This document shows positions 1-7,286 of a DNA stretch of 34,979 nucleotides, in pieces. Under the pieces are notes generated by a model. That model was given only the letters and a program-made list of their open reading frames with translations, was not told the DNA's origin and did no database searches. Source of the stretch: a bacterium HR23 (lineage in GTDB: Bacteria > Chloroflexota > Dehalococcoidia > Lucifugimonadales > HRBIN23); assembly GCA_002923335.1 (NCBI GenBank), contig BEHZ01000001.1, positions 1-34,979 of the forward strand, given 5' to 3'. The translations under genes were made by a program, and so were the position numbers. How positions within the stretch are numbered: position 1 is the first letter of the stretch; the number at the start of each line of letters is the position of its first letter.

Positions 1-16
1 TGGAGGCTGAACACCC

Positions 17-1588
17 ATGAGCCAAGGCGTTACCCTTCTGGGAAAGGTCTCCCCCTCCGTTGCTCACATCCTGACGCCAGAGGCGCTGTCCTTCGTGGCC
101 GATATGGCCCGGGAGTTTGAGGGGGAGCGCCGTGCTCTCATGCAGGCCCGTGCCGTCCGCCAGACGGAGATAGACCAGGGCCGTCTCCCCGACTTCCGCC
201 CCGAGACACGGGGCATCCGGGAACGCCCCTGGCGCGTGGCACCCCCACCCAAAGACCTCCTGAACCGCCGTGTGGAGATCACCGGCCCTACCGACCGCAA
301 GATGTTCATCAACGCCCTCAACTCCGGCGCCAATGTGTATATGACCGATTTTGAGGACGCCCACTCCCCCGCCTGGGAGCCTACCCTGGAGGGGCAACGC
401 AATGTCTACGACGGCGTCCGCCGAACCATCTCCTTCCAGGAGGCCGACGGACGCCTCTACCGTCTCAACCCCGAGACCGCTACCCTTTGCGTGCGCCCCC
501 GGGGGATTCATCTCCTGGAGCGCCACCTGCTGGTGGACGGCCAGCCCATCGCCGGCTTCCTGTTTGACACGGGCCTCTTCCTTTTCCACAACGCCCACGC
601 CCTGCTGGAACGGGGGTCGGGGCCGTATCTGTATATCCCCAAACTCCAGGGGCACCTGGAGGCCCGCTGGGTGAACCAGGTGCTGGACTGGGCGGAGGAG
701 CGCCTGGGCCTCCCCAAAGGATGCGTTCGGGTTACGGTCCTCATTGAGCACATCTTGGCGACCTTTGAGATGGAGGAAATCCTCTACCAACTGCGCTCCC
801 GCATCACCGGGCTGAACCTGGGGCGTTGGGACTACATCTTCAGCGTCATCAAGACCTTCCGCGCCCACCCCTGGGCGCTTTTGCCCGACCGCTCCGCCGT
901 TACCATGACTACCCCCTTCCTCAAGTCGGCCGCCCAGTTCCTGGTGCACATATGCCACAAGAGGGGCGCCCACGCCCTGGGGGGCATGTCCGCCTATATC
1001 CCCCGGCGGGACGACCCCGTGGCCAACGAGCGGGCCCTGGCCCAGGTGCGGGCTGACAAGGAGCGGGAGGCATCCCAGGGGTTTGACGGGGCATGGGTGG
1101 CCCACCCCGGCCTGGTGGCCCTGGTGCGGGAGGTGTTCGACCGTGCCTTCCCCGGCCCCCATCAGGTAGAGCGCATCCCCGAGGTGCGGGTAACCGCCCG
1201 AGACCTGCTGGACCTGCCCAAGGGGGAGGTTACCGAGGCGGGCTTGCGCAACAACATCAGCGTCTCCCTGCAGTATCTGCAGGCGTGGATGCTGGGGCGG
1301 GGGGCTGTGGCCATCTTCAACCTCATGGAAGACACCGCCACCGCCGAGATAGCCCGCTCCCAAATCTGGCAGTGGATACGCTTTGGGGCACGCCTGGCCG
1401 ACGGGCGCACCGTCTCCCCCGCCCTCTACTTCCACCTGCGCACCGAAGAGGCGGAGAAGATCCTCCAGGCCCAGGGCAGTGCCCAGGCGGAAGCCCTGGC
1501 CAAAGCGGTGGACCTCCTGGACTACCTGGTAACCTCCCCCGAGTTCGTGGAGTTCCTCACACTCCCCGGCTATCGCTTCCTGGGATAA
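17..1588 (+). CDS. aceB: malate synthase A
   Basis: Condenses glyoxylate with acetyl-CoA to malate, the second step of the glyoxylate bypass, in the cytoplasm. The 523 residues match the usual length of the A isoform (about 530) and lack the inserted domain of the long G isoform. Visible family signatures are the TDFEDAHSP block near residue 110, RPRG near 160, the GLNLGRWDYIFS motif near 270 (family consensus GLNxGRWDY) and MEDTATAEIARSQ near 440, which holds the catalytic Asp region. The ATG start has a GGAGG ribosome site 10 bases upstream at the window edge. No isocitrate lyase is visible here, so whether the bypass is complete cannot be judged. A strong hairpin without a T-run follows the stop. 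Very sure of the family. Confidence 0.97.
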   Translation: MSQGVTLLGKVSPSVAHILTPEALSFVADMAREFEGERRALMQARAVRQTEIDQGRLPDFRPETRGIRERPWRVAPPPKDLLNRRVEITGPTDRKMFINALNSGANVYMTDFEDAHSPAWEPTLEGQRNVYDGVRRTISFQEADGRLYRLNPETATLCVRPRGIHLLERHLLVDGQPIAGFLFDTGLFLFHNAHALLERGSGPYLYIPKLQGHLEARWVNQVLDWAEERLGLPKGCVRVTVLIEHILATFEMEEILYQLRSRITGLNLGRWDYIFSVIKTFRAHPWALLPDRSAVTMTTPFLKSAAQFLVHICHKRGAHALGGMSAYIPRRDDPVANERALAQVRADKEREASQGFDGAWVAHPGLVALVREVFDRAFPGPHQVERIPEVRVTARDLLDLPKGEVTEAGLRNNISVSLQYLQAWMLGRGAVAIFNLMEDTATAEIARSQIWQWIRFGARLADGRTVSPALYFHLRTEEAEKILQAQGSAQAEALAKAVDLLDYLVTSPEFVEFLTLPGYRFLG

Positions 1589-1597
1589 GACGCACCG

Positions 1598-1623
1598 CCC
1601 GGCAAACCCTGGGGTTTGCTGGG
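1598..1623 (+). terminator. hairpin after malate synthase
   Basis: Inverted repeat CCCGGCAAACC / GGTTTGCTGGG with a CTGG loop: about 11 pairs, one of them G-U. It starts 10 bases past the aceB stop. There is no T-tract, so it may act as a weak or Rho-assisted terminator. Its 3' arm overlaps the proposed -35 of the next gene. Confidence 0.45.
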
Positions 1624-1645
1624 GGGAGCGGGAACGGGATATACT
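1616..1645 (+). promoter_or_regulatory. putative promoter of the flippase-oxidoreductase pair
   Basis: -10 TATACT at 1640-1645 (5 of 6 to consensus) and a weak -35 TTGCTG at 1616-1621, spacing 18. Predicted transcription start is near 1652, 20 bases before the AGGAGG site and ATG of the next gene. Confidence 0.45.
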
Positions 1646-1673
1646 GCTCACAGAGCGGTTGCGAGGAGGATGT

Positions 1674-2753
1674 ATGCTACGGGCGCCCCGTTTCTGGCTG
1701 GGGGTGGGGGGGAGCCTGGTGTTCTTGGGCCTCTTCCTGTGGCGGGCCGACCCGCCCCAGATGCTCCACGCCCTTCTCCAGGCCAACTACTGGTATATCT
1801 TCCCCGGGGGCGCCCTCTACTTCCTGGCCCTCTGGTTCCGCACCCTGCGCTGGCGGGTTATCCTCTCCCCCCTGGGACATCCCCCACTGGCACGGCTGTG
1901 GACGGTGATGGCGGTGGGGTATATGGCCAACAACCTGCTCCCCGTGCGCCTGGGGGAACTGGTGCGAGCGTATTTTTTATGGGAGCGGGAGCGGATCAGC
2001 AAGACCTCTGCCCTGGCCACCATCCTGGTGGAGCGGGTGTTTGATGGCCTGGCCCTCCTCCTCCTGGCCCTGCTCATGTGGTCCTTTACGCCCATGTCCA
2101 CCATCCTCCAGTCCCTGGGGCAGGAGACGGGCATCAACTGGCTGGTGCTCACCCTGGGGCTGAGCATCCCTTTCTTCCTGGCGGTGGGGGTGCTGTTGGT
2201 GGTGGCGTGGTTCCCCAAGCCCACGGTGGGGATAATGCTGGGGGTAGCGCGGGTGCTCCCTGTGCGCCTGCGGGCGCCGGCCATTGACCTGGGGGTGCGC
2301 TTCCTCAACGGCCTGGCGGTGCTGAAGAGCCCGGGACGCCTGGGGGCCATCCTCCTCCTCTCGCTCCCGGTATGGCTGGCGGAGGCGGGGATGTTTGCGG
2401 TTATCGGCCTGGGGTTCGGGCTCCACCACGAACTGGGGGGGGCAAGCGCCCTTGGGGCGGCCATGGTGCTCACGGTGGTGGTGGCCAACTTGGGGACCTC
2501 CATCCCCTCCACCGGCGGGGGGGTTGGCCCCTTTGAGTTCTTCTCCTCGGCCACCCTGCAGACCCTGGGGGCATCCGCCAGTTCCGCATCCGCCTTTTCC
2601 ATTGTGGCCCATATGGCCCTGCTGGCCCCGGTAACCCTTCTCGGCCTGGCCTACCTGTGGGGCGACAACATCTCCCTGCTCCGCCTGGCCCGGGAGAGCC
2701 GACGCTCCGAGGTAGCGGTGGGGCACATGCACGGCACCGATGGAGGAGGGTAA
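1674..2753 (+). CDS. flippase-like lysylphosphatidylglycerol synthase TM-region protein (UPF0104)
   Basis: Integral membrane protein of about 360 residues with multiple hydrophobic segments, of the LPG_synthase_TM / UPF0104 family. Members are proposed to flip or handle lipids or lipid-linked sugars; no soluble aminoacyl-transferase domain is attached here. The family hallmark is seen in YMANNLLPVRLGELVRAYFL followed by ILVERVFDGLALL near residues 80-130, and in the TSIPSTGGGVGPFEFF stretch near 280. I chose the ATG at 1674, 4 bases after AGGAGG at 1664-1669; a TTG at 1659 would add five residues and lacks a ribosome site. The stop is two bases before the start of the FAD oxidoreductase, so the two are almost certainly co-translated and probably share a pathway. 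Substrate unknown. Confidence 0.88.
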   Translation: MLRAPRFWLGVGGSLVFLGLFLWRADPPQMLHALLQANYWYIFPGGALYFLALWFRTLRWRVILSPLGHPPLARLWTVMAVGYMANNLLPVRLGELVRAYFLWERERISKTSALATILVERVFDGLALLLLALLMWSFTPMSTILQSLGQETGINWLVLTLGLSIPFFLAVGVLLVVAWFPKPTVGIMLGVARVLPVRLRAPAIDLGVRFLNGLAVLKSPGRLGAILLLSLPVWLAEAGMFAVIGLGFGLHHELGGASALGAAMVLTVVVANLGTSIPSTGGGVGPFEFFSSATLQTLGASASSASAFSIVAHMALLAPVTLLGLAYLWGDNISLLRLARESRRSEVAVGHMHGTDGGG

Positions 2754-2755
2754 CG

Positions 2756-4138
2756 GTGCGGGTGGGGATTATCGGCGGGGGGGCGGCGGGGCTAGCATCG
2801 GCCTACGAACTGGTGCGCCACGGCCATGGGGCGGTGGTGTATGAGCGGGCCACCTTCCTGGGGGGGCAGGCCAGCACCTTCACTGTAGGCGGGGCACGCC
2901 TGGAGCGGGGCTACCACCACCTCTTCACCAGCGATGTGGATATGGTGTGGCTCATTCGGGAGGTGGGCCTCGGCCAGCGCCTGGCGTGGCTCCCCTCCAA
3001 GGTGGGCCTCTTTTACGGCGGACGCATTTGGGATTTCACCACCCCCACCCATCTCCTCCGTTTCACCCCCCTTACCCTCCCCCAACGCCTGCGCCTGGGC
3101 CTGGCCACCTTATACCTGCAACGCTACCGCAACTGGCGTGCCCTGGAGTCTTCCACCGCCAGCCAGCGTCTCCCCCGCCTGGTGGGGCAACGCCCCTATG
3201 AAACGGTGTGGGAGCCCCTCCTGCGGGGCAAGTTTGGACGCCACTACCAAGAGGTGGGGATGGCCTGGTTCTGGGGGAAAATCGCCCTCCGCTTCGCCTC
3301 CCGGGGGCGCTGGATGACACGGGAGCGCCTGGGCTACCCCATGGGGAGTTTTGGGGAGGTGTTTGATATTGTGGGGGAGCGCATCCGCAAGCGGGGGGGA
3401 CAGGTGCACCTGGCCACGGCGGTGCGCCGTGTCCTGGTGGAGGAGGGGCGGGCAGTGGGCCTGGAGGTGGAATCCCCCGATGGGGTGCGCCAGGAGGCCT
3501 TTGATGCCGTTATCGCCACGGTGCCCTCCTTCATCTTCCCCCGCCTGGTGCCGGCCCTGCCGCCCTCCTACCTGGAACGCCTCACCGGGGTTACCTACCT
3601 CTCGGCGGTGCTCCTCGTCCTGGTGCTCCGTCGCCCCCTTTCCCCTATCTACTGGCTGAACATCGCCGACCGGAGCATCCCCTTCGTAGCGGTCATTGAG
3701 CACACCAACTACATCCCCCCGGAGCACTATGGGGGGAAGCACATCGTCTACCTCTCCAACTACCTGGACAGGGAGGACCCCCTGGCCCGAATGGGCCACC
3801 ACGCCCTGCTGGAGGTCTACCTGCCCCACCTGCGGCGCATCAACCCCGCCTTTGACCCCTCCTGGATTGAGGAGAGTTACTACCATCGGGAGGACGCTGC
3901 CCAGCCGGTCATCGGGACCGGCTACTCCCGCCGTATCCCGCACCACCGCACCCCCATCAAGGGCCTTTACCTGGCCAACACCACGCAGATTTACCCGGAA
4001 GACCGGGGCACCAACTACAGTGTGCGCCTGGGGAGGAAGGTGGCCCGCATGCTCCTGAAGGACTACGGCCTGCCGGTGGAGGGCTCCCTCCCTCGCCCCG
4101 CCATCCCCGACGGCATCACCTCGGCAGAGACCTGGTAG
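2756..4138 (+). CDS. NAD(P)/FAD-dependent amine-oxidase-like oxidoreductase
   Basis: Flavoprotein of the protoporphyrinogen oxidase / phytoene desaturase / UDP-galactopyranose mutase superfamily, 460 residues. The N-terminus is a dinucleotide-binding fold with GIIGGGAAG at residues 4-12 and an acidic end of strand 2 (VVYERATFLGGQAS). The C-terminal FAD-contact block contains LYLANTTQIYPEDRGTNYS. I chose the GTG at 2756: it sits two bases after the preceding stop, has GGAGGAGGG at 2742-2750 upstream, and starts exactly at the Rossmann strand. Relatives of this type often sit next to glycosyltransferases and flippase-like membrane proteins, as here, which suggests a role in cell-surface polysaccharide or polyprenyl-lipid chemistry. 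The reaction cannot be told from the sequence; true heme or carotenoid enzymes are the main alternatives. Confidence 0.88.
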   Translation: MRVGIIGGGAAGLASAYELVRHGHGAVVYERATFLGGQASTFTVGGARLERGYHHLFTSDVDMVWLIREVGLGQRLAWLPSKVGLFYGGRIWDFTTPTHLLRFTPLTLPQRLRLGLATLYLQRYRNWRALESSTASQRLPRLVGQRPYETVWEPLLRGKFGRHYQEVGMAWFWGKIALRFASRGRWMTRERLGYPMGSFGEVFDIVGERIRKRGGQVHLATAVRRVLVEEGRAVGLEVESPDGVRQEAFDAVIATVPSFIFPRLVPALPPSYLERLTGVTYLSAVLLVLVLRRPLSPIYWLNIADRSIPFVAVIEHTNYIPPEHYGGKHIVYLSNYLDREDPLARMGHHALLEVYLPHLRRINPAFDPSWIEESYYHREDAAQPVIGTGYSRRIPHHRTPIKGLYLANTTQIYPEDRGTNYSVRLGRKVARMLLKDYGLPVEGSLPRPAIPDGITSAETW

Positions 4139-4149
4139 GGGCGAGGGGC

Positions 4150-4163
4150 CTTCTCCGGAGAAG
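4150..4163. terminator. palindrome between convergent genes
   Basis: CTTCTCC next to its exact reverse complement GGAGAAG, between the convergent ends of the FAD oxidoreductase and dnaN. It could serve both strands, but no T-run follows on either, so the terminator role is uncertain. Confidence 0.3.
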
Positions 4164-4198
4164 CGTTGGGCTGAGAGGGCTATCCCCCTGGGGGCACC

Positions 4199-5335
4199 CT
4201 ACGGCCACTGGACGAACATGGGCATCACGACATGGACATACTCGGGCGACGCCTCCCCCCCGATGGGGCGGAAGACCCCAGGGCTGGAGGGGGTGTTCAC
4301 ACCCATGCTGACTTTCTCCCCGCCGATGACCGAGAGGACATCCTGCAGATATCGGCTGTTGAAGGCGATGCGGGCCGGTTCCCCCTCTATGGACGCCTCC
4401 AGTTCCCCGCTGGCGCTCCCCTCCTCTTCCATCCCCGCCAGCACCGTAACCTTCCCCGGTGTCCCCGGCTCCAGAAGGATGCGCACGATGTTGCTCCCGG
4501 TGCGGGCGAAAGCAGAGCCTGCCTTCACTGTCTGGAGGAGACGCTGGCAGTCCAGAACCGCACGGGTCTGGCTGGACTGGGGGATCAACTGGCGGAAGTT
4601 GGGGAAGGTGCCCTGGAGCAGGTGGCTGTATACCTCTACTCCCTTCAGGCGGAAGAGGATGCCGGAGCCATCCCTGGCGATGTGGAGGGTTACCGGCTCC
4701 TCGCTGTCCTCCAGCAGGTTGGCCACCTCTTTCAGGGTTTTCGCCGGCACCACCACCCCCACAGGCGTCTCCACCGGTTGGGCCAAGGTGCCTGTGTGCA
4801 CCGCAAGACGGAAGCCGTCCGCCGCCGCCATGGTGAAGCGCTCCCCTTCCAGTTCGGTGCGGATGCCCGTCAGGATGGGGCGGGATTCGTCGGTGGCGGC
4901 GGCGAAGGCCACCTGCTCAATAGCCCTCCCCAGGGCCTTCTGGCTCACCAGGGCGGTGGTGCCCTCCTTCACGGTGGGCAGGGGGGGATAGGTTTCCGCC
5001 TCCACTCCCCTCAGCATGGCCTTCAGCCAGGCGCAGGAGACCTGTATCCCCAAGGGGCGCTGGACGCTGGATAGGTCCACCCGCTCGGGGGGGAGTTGGG
5101 CCACGAAGTCCCGCAGGCGCTGGGCGGGAACCGCAATGCCCCCCTCCTCCTCCACCTTCGCCCCCACCCACACGGTAATGGCCAGTTCCAGATTGGTGGC
5201 CGTGAGGCGAAGTCGGCCCTCCTCGGTCCGGAGGAGGATGTTCAGCAGAATGTCCTCGGAGGGACGGCTGGGGACCGCCCGTGCCACCGTGCTCAGGGCC
5301 TTGGCCAGGTTCTCTTGCAGGCAGGAGACCTTCAT
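4199..5335 (-). CDS. dnaN: DNA polymerase III beta subunit (sliding clamp)
   Basis: Ring-shaped processivity clamp of the replicative polymerase; 378 residues, as usual. N-terminal MKVSCLQENLAKALSTVARAV, the TNLELAI segment near residue 50, ATDESRPILTGI near 150 and AADGFRLAVHT near 175 are classical. The C-terminus ends MPMFVQWP, departing from the common MPMRL/MPMRV. I chose the ATG at 5335: it has GGGGAG 8 bases upstream and matches the family's MKVxC beginning, whereas the ATG at 5350 would lie only about 5 bases from the predicted transcription start. The gene is not beside dnaA or recF but follows a redox-protein gene. Confidence 0.96.
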   Translation of the reverse strand: MKVSCLQENLAKALSTVARAVPSRPSEDILLNILLRTEEGRLRLTATNLELAITVWVGAKVEEEGGIAVPAQRLRDFVAQLPPERVDLSSVQRPLGIQVSCAWLKAMLRGVEAETYPPLPTVKEGTTALVSQKALGRAIEQVAFAAATDESRPILTGIRTELEGERFTMAAADGFRLAVHTGTLAQPVETPVGVVVPAKTLKEVANLLEDSEEPVTLHIARDGSGILFRLKGVEVYSHLLQGTFPNFRQLIPQSSQTRAVLDCQRLLQTVKAGSAFARTGSNIVRILLEPGTPGKVTVLAGMEEEGSASGELEASIEGEPARIAFNSRYLQDVLSVIGGEKVSMGVNTPSSPGVFRPIGGEASPEYVHVVMPMFVQWP

Positions 5336-5361
5336 GCCCACGCTCCCCATTCTTTGGGAAT

Positions 5362-5367
5362 AGTATA
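5362..5367 (-). promoter_or_regulatory. -10 element of dnaN
   Basis: TATACT on the minus strand, about 27 bases upstream of the chosen ATG. No good -35 is seen at 17 bases. Predicted transcription start near 5355. Confidence 0.4.
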
Positions 5368-5431
5368 AAGGGTATGTTGACGGGAGGAAAGGGGCTCTCC
5401 CGCCGGCGTGGCGCAGGTCGCCCAGAGGGGC

Positions 5432-5959
5432 CTATGCCTGCGGAGGGGGCTCCACCTTGTCCCGACGGGTCAGGTAAGTGTCCCACCAGGGTTCAGTGGC
5501 CTCCCCCTCCTCGGGCGGGGCGTGGAGGATGCGCTGGACCTCCCGGACGGTGAAGTCCACCAACTCGGCGCACCGATAGACCCGCTGGGGGTTAGCGAAA
5601 TCCCGCTCCCAGGGGGCGGTGAGGGTCCCGCAGGTGATGGTGCCGAAGCGCTTCCGGAAGGCCTCCAGGAAGGCACGGGCGCGGGCATAGGCGGAACGGG
5701 GGGCGGTGCCGGTAGGCTCGGTGCTCCCGAAGGCCATCCCCAGGGCCATGGCCGCCGCACTCACACACCCGCACATCCCCTTGCTGAGGGCAACCCCGCC
5801 CCCGAAGGAGGTGGCCGCCCGCACCATCTCCTCCGGGATAGGAAGAACCTTCGCCTCCTTCAGACCAAGGAGGACCGCCTGGGCTCAGTTGTAATACCCC
5901 CGGACAAAGATGTCCACCGGATAGGTGCGCTTGGACGGGTCCCGGTAAGCCTCGGCCAT
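5432..5959 (-). CDS. C_GCAxxG_C_C family redox protein, probable selenoprotein (in-frame TGA = Sec25)
   Basis: The reading frame from ATG 5959 (GGGGAGGGG site upstream) to TAG 5432 is open for 175 codons except for one TGA at 5887-5885, codon 25. It reads MAEAYRDPSKRTYPVDIF, then VRGYYN-U-AQAVLLGL, then the rest of a C_GCAxxG_C_C protein. In this family the TGA position is the first conserved Cys (the NCAxxVL motif). The other conserved cysteines are present: C63/C65 in the MCGCVSAAAM block, C110 in TITCGTL and C130 in YRCAEL. A SECIS-like hairpin follows the TGA at the proper distance. A conventional annotation would start at an internal ATG (codon 45, 5827) and lose the active-site segment. 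Family members are small probable redox proteins of unknown substrate, related to a domain of split-Soret cytochromes. The gene lies between ttuA and dnaN on the same strand. The alternative is a nonsense-mutated pseudogene, which the intact downstream frame and the hairpin argue against. Confidence 0.85.
5853..5887 (-). promoter_or_regulatory. candidate bacterial SECIS element with Sec UGA codon
   Basis: On the minus strand TGA (5887-5885) is followed by 18 bases and then the loop GGTCTG (5866-5861). The loop is closed by a perfect 7-bp stem, CCTCCTT (5873-5867) with AAGGAGG (5860-5854). Below the stem U5874 is bulged, and G5875 can pair with C5853. From memory, the E. coli fdhF SECIS also has 18 nt between UGA and a GGUCUG loop sequence, with a bulged U below the apical stem. 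A GGU-type apical loop plus bulged U is what SelB recognises. Confidence 0.82.
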
Positions 5960-5999
5960 TTTCCCCTCCCCATCTGGGACATGCCCTCCCCTGTGCAAG

Positions 6000-6028
6000 A
6001 GGATGGGCAAAAGCGGGGGGAAAGTCAA
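6000..6028 (-). promoter_or_regulatory. putative promoter of the selenoprotein gene
   Basis: -35 TTGACT (6028-6023, 5 of 6) and a weak -10 CATCCT (6005-6000, 3 of 6) at 17-base spacing, about 40 bases upstream of ATG 5959. Confidence 0.35.
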
Positions 6029-6042
6029 GGGCCATGTGGCCC
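6029..6042 (-). terminator. small hairpin after ttuA
   Basis: GGGCC-ACAT-GGCCC followed by TTGACTTT on the minus strand, 23 bases past the ttuA stop. The stem is short and the T-tract interrupted. It could be a weak terminator separating ttuA from the selenoprotein gene. Confidence 0.35.
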
Positions 6043-6064
6043 ATTGGGGGAGGCGGGTAGTCCC

Positions 6065-7030
6065 CTAAAGAGCCTGGGAGGGGCCAACGGCCTGGGGCGA
6101 GAGGGTGTCCGAGGGGCGCACCGTCACGGGGATACGTTTCAAGGCTTGGTCCCACATCCGGCAGAAGGCACACACCACCCCTGTGGTGGGCTGTCCGCAC
6201 CGCTGGCACTCCCCTACCGTTTGCCGGTCGGCCTGCGCCAGCAAGGGACGCAGGCGTTCCAGGAACCCCGCCACCAGTTGCTGTTTGCTCCCCGGGGAAT
6301 GGAGTTCAATCTGGTTCAGGGCGTCTTTATACAGCAGGGAGCGGGCGCCCTGGGCGTAGGGGCACTCATCGGGGATGTAGTCAATGCGCCGGAGGAGGGC
6401 GTAACTGACCGTCTCCTTCTCGGTCATCAGGAAGAGGGGCTTCACCCGCTTCACCAGACGGGGGTGGTCGGCCTCCAGCACGGGGCTTTGACGGGCCAGG
6501 GCATCCGTCTGCCAGTGGAGAAGGTTCCCCAGGAGAGTGGCCGCTTCGTCGTCCAGGTTATGGCCGGTGGCCACCACGGTGAAGCCGTTCTCCAGAGCAA
6601 CCCGGTTGGTGATGTAGCGCTTGGAAAGCCCACATCCCGAACAGGGCACACGGCGCAGGGCCTTGGCCAGTTGCGGCACCCCCAGTCCATAGGCCTCCTC
6701 CAGATTCACCACGAGGAGGGAGAGGCCGCGGGAGCGGGCGAAGGCCTCCGTTTTGGCCTGGGAGAGGTCCGAATAGGCACCAATGCCCAGGTGGATGTGC
6801 AGGCCGGTGGGGCGATACCCCAGGCGCAGGAGCACCTCCCACAGGGTAAGGCTGTCCTTCCCCCCGGAGACCGCCACCAGGATGCGGTCCTGGGGGGTGA
6901 ACATCCTCCAGCGCTCAATGGTGCGCTGGACCTGGCGCTCAAAGAACTCCAGGTAATGGACGGCGCAGAAGGCGGTGTTGTGCCGGCGCAGGTCCACCGA
7001 CGCCTTCTGCCCGCACTTCTGGCACTTCAC
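6065..7030 (-). CDS. ttuA: tRNA 2-thiouridine synthetase TtuA-like (TtcA/Ncs6 family)
   Basis: ATP-dependent tRNA sulfurtransferase, 321 residues, that adenylates the tRNA uridine and inserts sulfur donated by a ubiquitin-like carrier. N-terminal zinc finger C3-x2-C6 with C22-x2-H25, PP-loop SGGKDS at 55-60, C130-SG-C133 plus C223 (IPDECPY), and a C-terminal CQRCG/CAFC zinc finger. I recall the [4Fe-4S] ligands of Thermus TtuA as C130, C133 and C222, which this matches almost residue for residue. It starts at GTG 7030, whose GTGA overlaps the stop of the upstream ubiquitin-like gene, so the pair is translationally coupled. In thermophiles this system makes 2-thioribothymidine at tRNA position 54. 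The closest alternative is the cytosolic Ncs6/Ctu1 branch acting on U34. Confidence 0.92.
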   Translation of the reverse strand: MKCQKCGQKASVDLRRHNTAFCAVHYLEFFERQVQRTIERWRMFTPQDRILVAVSGGKDSLTLWEVLLRLGYRPTGLHIHLGIGAYSDLSQAKTEAFARSRGLSLLVVNLEEAYGLGVPQLAKALRRVPCSGCGLSKRYITNRVALENGFTVVATGHNLDDEAATLLGNLLHWQTDALARQSPVLEADHPRLVKRVKPLFLMTEKETVSYALLRRIDYIPDECPYAQGARSLLYKDALNQIELHSPGSKQQLVAGFLERLRPLLAQADRQTVGECQRCGQPTTGVVCAFCRMWDQALKRIPVTVRPSDTLSPQAVGPSQAL

Positions 7031-7230
7031 CCCTGCCCTCCCGAAATGGCCGAGACGACCTCCACCGTGTCCGTCTCCTGGAGCCACTCGTCGCTGGTGA
7101 GGAGGTCGTCGCCCCGGATGACCACGTGGGATTCGGGGTTGAGACCGAGTTCCCGCAGGAGGTCTGCCACACGGCGGCGGCCATGGACTTCCAGTTCCTG
7201 GCGCCGGGGGTTACGGATGATGACCTTCAT
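7027..7230 (-). CDS. ttuB: ubiquitin-like MoaD/ThiS sulfur carrier (TtuB-like)
   Basis: Small beta-grasp protein of 67 residues that carries sulfur as a C-terminal thiocarboxylate. The sequence begins MKVIIRNPRRQELEV and ends VVSAISGGQG. The diglycine is present but is followed by QG, whereas the active form of the family ends in GG, so C-terminal trimming or use of the final Gly would be required. I chose ATG 7230; a GTG at 7263 lies only about 5 bases from the predicted transcription start. Coupling to ttuA by a GTGA overlap makes it the likely sulfur donor for tRNA thiolation; molybdopterin or thiamine synthesis are alternatives without support in the neighbourhood. Confidence 0.85.
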   Translation of the reverse strand: MKVIIRNPRRQELEVHGRRRVADLLRELGLNPESHVVIRGDDLLTSDEWLQETDTVEVVSAISGGQG

Positions 7231-7274
7231 AGTCTCGCACTGCCGGCCCAGGGGCGTGGGCACTGCCCCAGTCC

Positions 7275-7280
7275 ATCATA
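7275..7280 (-). promoter_or_regulatory. extended -10 promoter of ttuBA
   Basis: TGG followed by TATGAT on the minus strand: an extended -10 (TG one base before the hexamer, 5 of 6). It lies just after the MFS gene stop, with a predicted transcription start near 7268. Confidence 0.45.
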
Positions 7281-7286
7281 CCACAC

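Noticed and set aside
5432..5827. Reading the redox gene as a short 131-residue protein starting at the internal ATG
   Set aside because: The same frame continues upstream through the TGA into a good start with ribosome site and family-like sequence, and the internal start would drop the first conserved Cys region.
5885..5887. Treating the TGA as a nonsense mutation (pseudogene) or as a reassigned codon
   Set aside because: The frame after it is intact with all motifs, a SECIS-like hairpin follows at the right distance, and other genes here end in TGA as a normal stop.
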